DNA from: Xanthobacteraceae bacterium
Lineage (GTDB): Bacteria; Pseudomonadota; Alphaproteobacteria; Rhizobiales; Xanthobacteraceae
Length of the DNA: 13,857 bases
NCBI GenBank assembly: GCA_030036975.1
Contig: JASHSE010000640.1
Coordinates: 1 to 13,857 of the forward strand
Direction of reading: 5' to 3'
The position numbers and the translations under genes were made by a program. Positions 1 through 6,259 of this stretch are shown here, in pieces (the first letter of the stretch is position 1; each line of letters opens with the position of its first letter). The notes beneath the pieces are model-generated. The model saw nothing but the letters and a program-made list of their open reading frames with translations, was not told where the DNA came from and made no database searches.

Positions 1-1
1 G

Positions 2-262
2 CTGCTGTTGCTCGACGAGCCGCTCGAAGGCCTCGCGCCGATCGTGGTCGAAGAGCTCGCTGCCGCGATCCGCCGCATGACCGAGCAAGGCGAGGGCGCC
101 TTCATCCTGGTCGAGCAGCACGCCGATATCGCGCTGTCGCTCACCCGATCGGCGCTCGTGCTCGAACGTGGCCGCATCGTGCATTCCGGCCCGTCCGCGC
201 AATTGCTCGCCGACCCGGCCGCGCTCGATCGCCTGATCGGTTTACGGCTGGCGGAGGTGTGA
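2..262 (+). CDS. LivF-family branched-chain amino acid ABC transporter ATPase, C-terminal fragment
   Basis: Only the last 86 codons are present; the gene runs off the left edge. The fragment opens with the Walker B and D-loop region (LLLDEPLEGLAP) and continues to the H-loop histidine in LVEQHADIALSL. It ends in the short LERGRIVHSGPSAQLL tail typical of LivF-type ATPases of the hydrophobic amino acid uptake (HAAT) family. These ATPases sit on the cytoplasmic face and pair with LivG, LivH and LivM. The 'DEPxxGLAP' motif and the absence of a long C-terminal regulatory domain favour LivF over LivG or sugar/polyamine ATPases. The rest of the transporter would lie upstream, outside the window. 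The substrate cannot be judged: in Rhizobiales such cassettes also carry aromatic acids, urea or amides. The downstream gene converges on it. Confidence 0.85.
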   Translation: MLLLDEPLEGLAPIVVEELAAAIRRMTEQGEGAFILVEQHADIALSLTRSALVLERGRIVHSGPSAQLLADPAALDRLIGLRLAEV

Positions 263-278
263 AGACGCATAAAATTCG

Positions 279-402
279 ACCCTCCCCTGCAGGGGGGAGG
301 GTCGGCTCGCATCGAAGATGCGAGCCGGGTGGGGTGCGGGCGGCGGAGATCACCCCACCCCGGCGCGCTTCGCGCGCCGACCCTCCCCCTGCAGGGGAGG
401 GT
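279..402. repeat. Multi-hairpin palindromic intergenic repeat
   Basis: This 124-bp element fills the gap between two convergent stop codons. The outer arms (279-303 and 379-402) are near-perfect inverted copies differing by one G. Each arm is also self-complementary around a CTGCAG centre. Between the arms lie three further hairpins: 304-326 (GGCTCGCATC/GATGCGAGCC), 327-360 (10-bp perfect stem GGGTGGGGTG/CACCCCACCC) and 361-379 (8-bp stem, TTC loop). The whole can fold as a four-way, cloverleaf-like structure. Placement between converging genes suggests it acts as a bidirectional transcription terminator; that role is inferred. It resembles the C-rich intergenic palindromes common in Bradyrhizobium-type genomes. 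Confidence 0.85.
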
Positions 403-408
403 GAAGAG

Positions 409-930
409 TCACTGGCCGGACGTATTCCCTGCCGCGAGGGCCTTGATCGAAGGGTCGAGCTGCGCGTAATCGGAATCCGGCAGACGCGTCCAATATTGAT
501 TGCGGCCCAATAGCGAAATGCCCAGATAGCCGCGCACGGTCAGCGTCTGGCCATCGGGCGACAGTTTCATTTCGGCGTCGTAGACGTTGCCGTCGCGCGG
601 ATCGAGAATCGTGCCGCCCTCATAGCTGTTGTCGCCGGCCGGCTTCATGCCGCGAATGATTTCGAGGCCGAGCCACGGCTTGTTGTGGCGGTCGTCCTTG
701 CAGCGGCTGCACACGACGTTCGGATCCTGGCCCGGCTGCAGAAACATTTTGGCGAGGATGCCGTCATAGACGCCGTCATGATCGGTGATCAGGAACCAGC
801 CGTTCGGCTGCTTGGTCTGTTGATCGACGGACTGCCAAAGCCCGACTGGCGTCAGGTCGGCGCTGACCGAGGTTTTGCCGGCTGCGAGGGCCAGGAAGGC
901 GGCCAGAACTGTCACGATTTTTGCTCGCAT
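409..930 (-). CDS. DUF2147 domain secreted protein
   Basis: The product is 173 aa. A signal peptide is clear: Met-Arg-Ala-Lys, a hydrophobic stretch at residues 5-18, and likely cleavage after VSA (residue 24). The mature part matches the DUF2147 pattern: GLWQSVD near the start, GGTILDPRDGNVYDAEM around 105-121, then a TLTVRGYLGISLLGRNQYW block at 129-147. The family is uncharacterised; members are periplasmic beta-barrel-like (lipocalin/FABP-like) proteins. A CSRC pair (74-77) could form a disulfide or bind a ligand. The ATG at 930 was chosen because GGAG stands 8 nt upstream and the signal peptide begins there; an open extension to 1005 would add 25 unlikely Pro/Arg-rich residues. It is divergent from the MLE-type gene. 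Confidence 0.85.
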   Translation of the reverse strand: MRAKIVTVLAAFLALAAGKTSVSADLTPVGLWQSVDQQTKQPNGWFLITDHDGVYDGILAKMFLQPGQDPNVVCSRCKDDRHNKPWLGLEIIRGMKPAGDNSYEGGTILDPRDGNVYDAEMKLSPDGQTLTVRGYLGISLLGRNQYWTRLPDSDYAQLDPSIKALAAGNTSGQ

Positions 931-1081
931 CGTCGGGACTCCATTTCTTCGCTGAGCAACGCGCGGCCGGGCGGGCGGTGGCATCGGACTTGATTCACCT
1001 GCCATGCAGATTCATCTGGTGCATCGGCGCGTCTTGCTCCACCATGGCGCCGATCCGACCAGCCGTTATTCGGAGAACGAC

Positions 1082-2221
1082 GTGAAAATCAAGGCCATAG
1101 AGCCGATTGCGGTCAGCCTGCCGATGCACAAGCCCGTGAGTATGGCGGGCGAAACTGTGGCACGCGCCGACAATATGCTGATCCGCGTCGCCTCGGACAA
1201 TGGTCAGGTCGGCTGGGGCGAGGCCGCCGCGGCGCCGACCATGACGGGCGAGACCGTCCCCGGCATGGTCGCCGCGGTCGGCTATTTGGCGCCGCCGCTC
1301 CATGGCCGTCCGGCCGACGATTTCGCCGCCGCGTCGGCCGCGATGGACGCCGCCATGTACGGCAACAATGCCGCCAAGGCCGCCATCGAGATGGCGCTGC
1401 ACGATCTCGTCGCCCGCGCGTCCGGACGGCCGCTTTATGCGCTGTTCGGCGCCAAGCGGCGCAGCCGTATTGCGGTTCTCGCCGTGCTTGGGTCCACCGA
1501 CGAAGGCGCCGACCTGCGCGAGGCGCGCGAGCGCTGGGCTGCCGGGTATCGCGCGTTCAAGATCAAGGTGGGTTTGAGCGCGCCCGAAGCCGACGCCGCG
1601 CGCACGCGGGCGGTTTGCGCGTTACTCAAGCGCAACGCTGAGACCAGCGGCGAGGCGTGTCTGGTCTCGGCCGACGCCAATCAAGGTTTTGGCGTCGACG
1701 AAGCGCTGCGTTACGTCGCGGCGCTCGGCGATTGCGCGCTCGATTTTTTCGAGCAGCCGGTCCAAGCGCACGATCTCGACGGCATGGCGCGCGTCGCCGC
1801 GGCAAGCCGCGTGCCGATCGGCGCCGACGAGGGCATCCATTCGCTCGACGACATCGAGCGCCATCACGTGCGCCGGGCGGCGGCCGGCGTCAGCCTCAAA
1901 GCGATCAAGCTCGGCGGCCTGCGCGCGGTGCATGACGCGTGGCGGCTGTGCGATCGCCTCGGCATGAAGGTGAATCTCTCCTGCAAGACCGGCGAGTCGA
2001 GCATTGCGTCGGCGGCGGCGCTGCATCTTGCCGCAACCGCGCCGGCGCTCGCCTGGGGTCTCACGCTGACCAATGCGGGCCTCGCCGAAGACGTCACCGC
2101 TGCGCCGCTGCGCATCGAAACCGGCCACGCCGTGGTGCCGGACCGGCCGGGCCTTGGCATCGACGTCGACGAGGCTCGCGTGCGCTGCCGGCTGCCGGAA
2201 GGTACATTGAGAGTGGCGTAG
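1082..2221 (+). CDS. Enolase-superfamily (MLE subgroup) enzyme, mandelate racemase/muconate lactonizing-like
   Basis: The product is 379 aa, the usual size for the family. All catalytic positions of the MLE subgroup are present: the KxK motif FKIKVG (K160, K162), metal ligands D198 (SADANQ), E224 (DFFEQP) and D249 (GADEG), and the second-face lysine K273 (SLKAIKLGG). From E224 onward the spacing equals that of characterised L-Ala-D/L-Glu epimerases and cycloisomerases. Such enzymes use Mg2+ to abstract a proton alpha to a carboxylate, for cycloisomerisation, racemisation, epimerisation or o-succinylbenzoate synthesis. The substrate cannot be told from sequence alone. The N-terminal capping domain (about 1-130) and TIM barrel are complete. 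I chose GTG 1082, preceded by CGGAG, rather than an in-frame ATG at 1004, because family similarity begins at KIKAIEPIAV. A truncated oxidoreductase follows, hinting at a former catabolic operon. Confidence 0.88.
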   Translation: MKIKAIEPIAVSLPMHKPVSMAGETVARADNMLIRVASDNGQVGWGEAAAAPTMTGETVPGMVAAVGYLAPPLHGRPADDFAAASAAMDAAMYGNNAAKAAIEMALHDLVARASGRPLYALFGAKRRSRIAVLAVLGSTDEGADLREARERWAAGYRAFKIKVGLSAPEADAARTRAVCALLKRNAETSGEACLVSADANQGFGVDEALRYVAALGDCALDFFEQPVQAHDLDGMARVAAASRVPIGADEGIHSLDDIERHHVRRAAAGVSLKAIKLGGLRAVHDAWRLCDRLGMKVNLSCKTGESSIASAAALHLAATAPALAWGLTLTNAGLAEDVTAAPLRIETGHAVVPDRPGLGIDVDEARVRCRLPEGTLRVA

Positions 2222-2256
2222 GCTGTGCGAATGGGGCGAGGCCCGTTGCATAAGCC

Positions 2257-2404
2257 GTCATTCCGGGGCGCGCCGAAGGCGCGAGCCCGGAGTCCATAAC
2301 CGCAGTCTTTGAAGATAAAGAACAGCGTGTAGGATTTTCACGGTTGTCTTTGTTCGTGATTATGGATTCCGGGCCCGCGCGCTGCGCGCGCGTCCCGGAA
2401 TGAC
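2257..2404. repeat. Inverted-repeat intergenic element (GTCATTCCGG type)
   Basis: The terminal inverted arms begin GTCATTCCGGGG (2257) and end CCCGGAATGAC (2404). Their inner parts also match: GCCCGGAGTCCATAA against TTATGGATTCCGGGC, with one mismatch. Each arm holds its own short GC hairpin (CGCGCC-GAA-GGCGCG on the left, GCGCGC-TGC-GCGCGC on the right). An AT-richer centre of about 60 bp separates them. No open reading frame or transposase is inside. The layout is that of a REP/MITE-like element frequent in Rhizobiales. It lies between the MLE-type gene and the oxidoreductase stump, with the stump's ribosome site starting at its right edge. Confidence 0.8.
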
Positions 2405-2420
2405 GGAGGAGAGGGGGCCG

Positions 2421-2522
2421 GTGACCGCCAAACAACTCGGCATCGCCGTCGTCGGCTCCGGCCGCATCGGCACCCTGCGGGCGCGGCTTGCCGCCAAACA
2501 TCCGGCGGTGCGGCTGGATTAG
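2421..2522 (+). pseudogene. Gfo/Idh/MocA family oxidoreductase, N-terminal remnant
   Basis: A GTG with a strong purine-rich site (GGAGGAG at 2405-2411) opens a 33-codon frame ending in TAG. It reads VTAKQLGIAVVGSGRIGTLR and so on to AVRLD. This is the first beta-alpha unit of a Rossmann fold with the GSGRIG dinucleotide-binding loop, as seen at the start of NAD(P)-dependent Gfo/Idh/MocA sugar or inositol dehydrogenases, which normally run 330-400 aa. The frame stops where the second beta strand should begin, and I found no continuation in the other frames downstream. It is best read as a deletion relic, flanked on the left by a repeat element. It could still be translated as a 33-aa peptide, but a function is not expected. 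Confidence 0.65.
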
Positions 2523-2847
2523 GAGGCGTGCTCGCGAATATTGGTTATTACGGCCGGGTCGACCGCCCATTGGCCGAGTTTGCTGCAGATCCGCCCGAAA
2601 GCGGCTGTTGGATGGCGATTGGACGATGTCGACCAAATGCCCATCGGCGACAAATCCCTCCACACACCTGTCAAATCGATGTAGTCTTATCTCTGAGCTG
2701 TCAACGGGACGTGCCGATGTCCCACTGCGACCGGCAGTCTACGTGCGATTGGCAGGCGAATATGGGCTCGCAAACAATTCAAATTCCGCAGGCACGGACA
2801 CCGACAGCGTATCCGCGATAACGTGTTGACCTCTTCGGGAGGCTACA
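2523..2847. other. Gene-free stretch upstream of the SBP56 gene
   Basis: These 325 bp have lower GC than their surroundings and short open frames in several phases, none with a recognisable motif or a convincing ribosome site. The left half (2523-2670) may be debris of the deletion that truncated the oxidoreductase. The right half must carry the promoter of the SBP56 gene, whose ribosome site GGGAGG stands just before 2848. I could not pick a -35/-10 pair with confidence. A small hairpin GGGAC/GTCCC lies near 2705-2722. Confidence 0.45.
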
Positions 2848-4242
2848 ATGGCCACATGGCAACCTGATCCGAGCTTTTATCCGTCGCCCCGTTTGGCGGC
2901 CAAGGCACCGCCCGAAACGCTTGCCTACGTGGCGGCGTTTGATCCGCAGCGAACGACGCCCGACGCCATAGCGGTCGTCGATGTCGACCCTCATTCCTCA
3001 TCATATTCACGCATTGTCGGCATGGTCCCGGCCACGCACCCGGGCGACGAATTTCATCATTTTGGTTGGAACGCCTGCTCCTCCTGCCTTTGCCCCAACG
3101 CGCCTCATCCGCATGTCGAGCGCCGTTATCTGGTGGTGCCGGGACTGCGTTCATCGCGCATCTACGTCCTCGACACCAAGCCAGACCCGCGCAAGCCTTC
3201 CATCGTCAAGGTGGTCGAGCCGCAGGAAATCGCCGAAAAGACCGGCTATACGCGGCCGCACACCGTGCATTGCGGTCCTGGAGGAATTTACATCGCCGCG
3301 CTCGGCAATAAAGACGGCAAGGCGCCGGGTGGCGTCTTCGTGATGGATCAGGAAACCTTCGAGCCGCTGGGCCGCTGGGAGGTCGACCGCGGGCCACAGC
3401 AGCTCGGCTACGACGTCTGGTGGCACCTTGGTTACGACACCCTGGTGACCAGCGAATGGGGCACGCCCGACACATTCGAGAACGGCCTCGTTCCCGAAAT
3501 CCTGTTGGGCAGCAAATACGGGCGTCGACTCCACTTCTGGGATTTTACCAAACGCCGACACCTGCAGGAAATCGACTTCGGCGAGGAACATCAGCTGGTG
3601 TTCGAGCTGCGCCCGGCGCACGATCCGACCAAGGCGCACGGCTTCGTCAATTGCGTCATCAGTCTCAAAGATCTGTCGTCTTCGATCTGGACCTGGTATC
3701 GCGCCGGCGACCAATGGGCGGTGAAAAAGATCATTTCCATTCCGGCGGAGCCCGCCGACCCCGATCTGTTGCCGCCGGTGCTCAAGGGCTTCAAGGCGGT
3801 GCCGCCGCTGGTCACGGACATCGACCTGTCGATGGACGATCGCTTCCTTTACGTCGCTTGTTGGGGCACCGGCGATCTGCAGCAGTACGACGTCTCCGAC
3901 CCGCTCAATCCCAAGCTCACCGGCAAGGTGCGGATCGGCGGCATCGTGGCGCGAGCGGGTCATCCGGGCGCCGAAAATGGCAAGCTCAACGGCGGTCCGC
4001 AGATGGTCGAGGTGAGCCGCGACGGCAGGCGGGTCTACTTCACCAATTCGCTTTATGGCGCGATCGATCCGCAGTTCTATCCCGAAGGGATCGACGGTTG
4101 GATGGTGAAACTGGACGCGAGGCCGGAGGGCGGCATCGGCTTCGATCCAAAATTCTTCGTCGACTGGCCGAAGGGGCAGCGCCCGCACCAAGTCCGCCTG
4201 CAAAATGGCGATTGCTCGTCGGACTCCTATTGCTATCCGTGA
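2848..4242 (+). CDS. Selenium-binding protein 56 / methanethiol oxidase family protein
   Basis: The product is 464 aa and collinear with the SELENBP1/SBP56/MtoX family, which forms a beta-propeller. Landmarks are GDEFHHFGWNACSSC (66-80), with C77 and C80 and further Cys at 82; RPHTVHCGPGG with H138 and H141; then SEWGTP, HGFVNCVISLKDLSSSIW, VTDIDLSMDDRFLYVACWGTGDLQQYDVSDP, and the terminal RPHQVRLQNGDCSSDSYCYP. Characterised members (human SELENBP1, Hyphomicrobium MtoX) oxidise methanethiol to formaldehyde, H2S and H2O2 and need copper. Unlike Hyphomicrobium MtoX there is no signal peptide, so this protein is probably cytoplasmic. ATG 2848 follows GGGAGG at normal spacing. A His-containing membrane protein starts 30 bp after its stop and is likely co-transcribed. 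Family assignment is firm; the enzymatic activity is inferred. Confidence 0.93.
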   Translation: MATWQPDPSFYPSPRLAAKAPPETLAYVAAFDPQRTTPDAIAVVDVDPHSSSYSRIVGMVPATHPGDEFHHFGWNACSSCLCPNAPHPHVERRYLVVPGLRSSRIYVLDTKPDPRKPSIVKVVEPQEIAEKTGYTRPHTVHCGPGGIYIAALGNKDGKAPGGVFVMDQETFEPLGRWEVDRGPQQLGYDVWWHLGYDTLVTSEWGTPDTFENGLVPEILLGSKYGRRLHFWDFTKRRHLQEIDFGEEHQLVFELRPAHDPTKAHGFVNCVISLKDLSSSIWTWYRAGDQWAVKKIISIPAEPADPDLLPPVLKGFKAVPPLVTDIDLSMDDRFLYVACWGTGDLQQYDVSDPLNPKLTGKVRIGGIVARAGHPGAENGKLNGGPQMVEVSRDGRRVYFTNSLYGAIDPQFYPEGIDGWMVKLDARPEGGIGFDPKFFVDWPKGQRPHQVRLQNGDCSSDSYCYP

Positions 4243-4272
4243 GCGGGACGGTCTCGCCGCGGCCCTGATGGC

Positions 4273-4911
4273 ATGGCGATTTCCAGCACCCTTTGGCTTT
4301 GGTTTGCCGTCGCAGCGCTGGGCTTCTTTCATGGTGTCAATCCGGCGATGGGCTGGCTGTTTGCGGTGGCGCTCGGCCTCAACCGCCGCAGCGAGCGGGT
4401 GGTCTGGTTGTCGCTCGCGCCGATCGTGCTCGGCCATGCCGTTGCGGTCGCGCTCGTCGTGCTGGCGGCGCTCGCGGTTGGCTTGATCGTTGATCCGGGC
4501 CCGCTTCAGAGCATTGCCGGCTTGATCCTGCTGGCGTGGGCGGCATGGCACGCCGTCTACGGGCGCCGGCATAAAGTGCGCATCGGCATGCAGACCGGCT
4601 ATGTCGGGTTGGGCGTGTGGTCCTTTTTGATGGCGAATGCCCATGGCGCGGGATTGATGTTGATCCCGGCGGTCATCCCGCTGTGCATCGCTGCCGCACC
4701 AGCGCACCAACTGACGGCACGTGGTTCCACTTCAATAGCTCTCGCCGCGCTCGGCCTTCACACCGCCGCGATGCTTGGAGCGAGCGCAATGATCTCTATC
4801 GCCGTTTACAAGTGGGTCGGTCTGGCGTTCCTGCGGCGCGGCTGGATCAATCTCGATTTGCTTTGGACGGGGGCATTGATCGCATGCGGCATTATTTTAC
4901 TTGCTCTGTGA
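4273..4911 (+). CDS. Polytopic membrane protein with intramembrane histidines, partner of SBP56
   Basis: The product is 212 aa with about six hydrophobic segments, roughly at 5-33, 43-73, 78-96, 108-140, 152-187 and 194-212. Histidines sit in or near the helices in short motifs: GFFHGVNPAMGW (H20), LGHAVAV (H55), MANAHGAG (H124) and LGLHTAAM (H163). The HGxNP and AHG motifs and the fold size recall metal permeases of the HupE/UreJ, UreH and RcnA kind, but I cannot place it in a named family. It begins 30 bp after the SBP56 stop on the same strand with no strong ribosome site of its own, so translational dependence on the upstream gene is plausible. A role in supplying copper to, or moving substrate or product of, the SBP56 enzyme is inference. 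An alternative ATG at 4268 is in another frame and was not used. Confidence 0.75.
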   Translation: MAISSTLWLWFAVAALGFFHGVNPAMGWLFAVALGLNRRSERVVWLSLAPIVLGHAVAVALVVLAALAVGLIVDPGPLQSIAGLILLAWAAWHAVYGRRHKVRIGMQTGYVGLGVWSFLMANAHGAGLMLIPAVIPLCIAAAPAHQLTARGSTSIALAALGLHTAAMLGASAMISIAVYKWVGLAFLRRGWINLDLLWTGALIACGIILLAL

Positions 4912-5000
4912 AATCACGGGCTCTCGTCCGGACCGGCCGCACAAGCGATCCCGCCACGGCCTGCCCATTTGCGACAACGGGTCGCCTGGGACCGGTGCCG

Positions 5001-5033
5001 GGGCGTTCTGCTAAGCTTCCGTTTGGAACGCCC
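5001..5033. promoter_or_regulatory. 8-bp inverted repeat in the leader of the NMT1-like gene
   Basis: GGGCGTTC (5001-5008) and GAACGCCC (5026-5033) are perfect inverted copies 17 nt apart, ending 37 nt before the ATG at 5071. The spacing would suit a dimeric repressor site or a small leader hairpin. No T-run follows, so it is a poor candidate for an intrinsic terminator of the upstream gene. The function is unknown. Confidence 0.3.
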
Positions 5034-5070
5034 GCATAAACGAGCGTCAAAGAACAACGGGGAGGACGCC

Positions 5071-6087
5071 ATGCTCACGCGTTGCGCGGCGGCATTGTTG
5101 CTGGCGGGGCTTTGTGGGCCCGCCCACGCTCAGGCCCAAGCCCAAGACCGGGACCAAGAACAGACGGTCACGGTGCAGCTTGTTCGCAGCATCGCCCAGG
5201 CGCCGTATTATATCGCCGTCGACAAGGGCTACTTCGCCCAGGAAGGCATCAAGCTGCAATCCGGCATCGTGCGCAGCGCGCTCGACACCATCGCGCCGAT
5301 GGCAAGCGGCCGGCTCGACGTCGGCATCGGCGCCGCTACCGCCGGCTTCTTCAACGCCGCGCACCAGGGTTTCGATCTGCGCGTCGTCGCCGCCATGGGC
5401 GTCCAGGGGCCGGTGATGGCGACGCAGCCGCTGATCCGCAAGGCGTTGTGGGACGCCGGCACCATTCGCAGCGCCAAGGATTTTCCCAGCCACAGAATCG
5501 CGATCAACGCGCCCGGCGACATCACCGAATATTTTTTGACGCTCATGGCGCGCAAATATCACCTGCATTTCAAGGCGCTGAACGTAGTGCCGCTCGGCTT
5601 TGCCGAGCAATTCGTCGCCTTCAAGAACGGCGCCATCGACGCCGGATTTTTGCCGGAGCCGCTGTCGACCACCGCGCGGATGGCGGGCGTCGCCGCGCTC
5701 GATACCGCCGATGACGGCGTCGGCACCGGCACCATCACCACCTTCGTGTTCTTCGGTACCAAATTCATGCAGGAAAAACCCAAGGCGGCGCTCGGCTTTT
5801 TGCGCGCGTTGGTGCGCGGCGCGCACGACGCCCAGGGTTCGTACCTGAAAGACCCGGCGATTGCCACCTCGATCGCCAAGCAGACCGATCTCAAGGTCGC
5901 GGCGATCGAGAACGCGACGCCTTACGCCATCGATCCCAATCTCGACATCGCCAAGTTCGCGGACCAGCTGCGCGACCAGGAGACTGTGCACCACGAGCAC
6001 GGCGAGCTCAATTATCAGGGCCAGCTGTCGTTCAAGAAGGTGATCGACGCAAGCCTGGTACACGAGGCTGCGGTGAGCTTGAAGTAA
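5071..6087 (+). CDS. NMT1/SsuA/TauA-type ABC substrate-binding protein
   Basis: The product is 338 aa with a Sec signal peptide (residues 1-20, cleavage after AHA, followed by a QAQAQ stretch). The mature protein carries the pattern of the NMT1/THI5-like and nitrate/sulfonate/taurine binding proteins: VRSIAQAPYYIAVDKGYFAQEGI at about 38-60, then ASGRLDVGIGAATAGFFNA, then INAPGDITEYFL and AIDAGFLPEPL. Such lipid-anchored or soluble periplasmic proteins deliver sulfonates, pyrimidine precursors or aromatic acids to an inner-membrane ABC permease. No permease or ATPase lies next to this gene, so it is an orphan in this window. ATG 5071 is preceded by GGGGAGGA at 5059-5066, which decides the start over an open extension to 4969. 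The substrate is unknown. Confidence 0.87.
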   Translation: MLTRCAAALLLAGLCGPAHAQAQAQDRDQEQTVTVQLVRSIAQAPYYIAVDKGYFAQEGIKLQSGIVRSALDTIAPMASGRLDVGIGAATAGFFNAAHQGFDLRVVAAMGVQGPVMATQPLIRKALWDAGTIRSAKDFPSHRIAINAPGDITEYFLTLMARKYHLHFKALNVVPLGFAEQFVAFKNGAIDAGFLPEPLSTTARMAGVAALDTADDGVGTGTITTFVFFGTKFMQEKPKAALGFLRALVRGAHDAQGSYLKDPAIATSIAKQTDLKVAAIENATPYAIDPNLDIAKFADQLRDQETVHHEHGELNYQGQLSFKKVIDASLVHEAAVSLK

Positions 6088-6152
6088 TCGTCAAGATACA
6101 ACGAAAGCCCGGAAAATCAGGTCGGGAAAATGCAGCTTGACGATCAGAGAAA

Positions 6153-6200
6153 GCCGTCGATCGCAATGGCCGGCCTTTTGCAGCCATTGCGATCGACGGC
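6153..6200. repeat. 18-bp perfect hairpin between two binding-protein genes
   Basis: The arms 6153-6170 (GCCGTCGATCGCAATGGC) and 6183-6200 (GCCATTGCGATCGACGGC) are perfectly complementary, with a 12-nt loop. The stem would be very stable in RNA. No T-tract follows on the + strand, so it is not a classic intrinsic terminator, though it could stabilise the 3' end of the upstream message. It begins 65 bp after the stop at 6087 and ends 59 bp before the ATG at 6260. A large operator or an isolated palindromic repeat are the alternatives. Confidence 0.8.
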
Positions 6201-6259
6201 GCGAAGCGATGGAAGGTAGAGCGAATTGATTGCGAGTTTTTGAGCCAAGGGGAGTGAAC

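Noticed and set aside
279..402. tRNA or structured RNA gene suggested by the cloverleaf-like fold
   Set aside because: Stem lengths, the absence of a T-loop or anticodon arm consensus, and the self-palindromic outer arms fit a repeat or terminator rather than a tRNA.
2523..2847. Possible small genes of about 97-113 codons in the stretch before the SBP56 gene
   Set aside because: They overlap one another in different frames, have no ribosome site or recognisable motif, and look like chance frames.
3151..4710. Long open frame of 519 codons on the minus strand across the SBP56 and membrane protein genes
   Set aside because: It is Arg/His/Asp-rich antisense sequence without motifs and overlaps two well-supported + strand genes; this is typical of antisense frames in GC-rich DNA.
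4912..5070. Riboswitch before the NMT1-like gene, as these proteins can bind thiamine precursors
   Set aside because: No THI-box core (CTGAGA and its partner stem) is visible; only a simple 8-bp inverted repeat was found.
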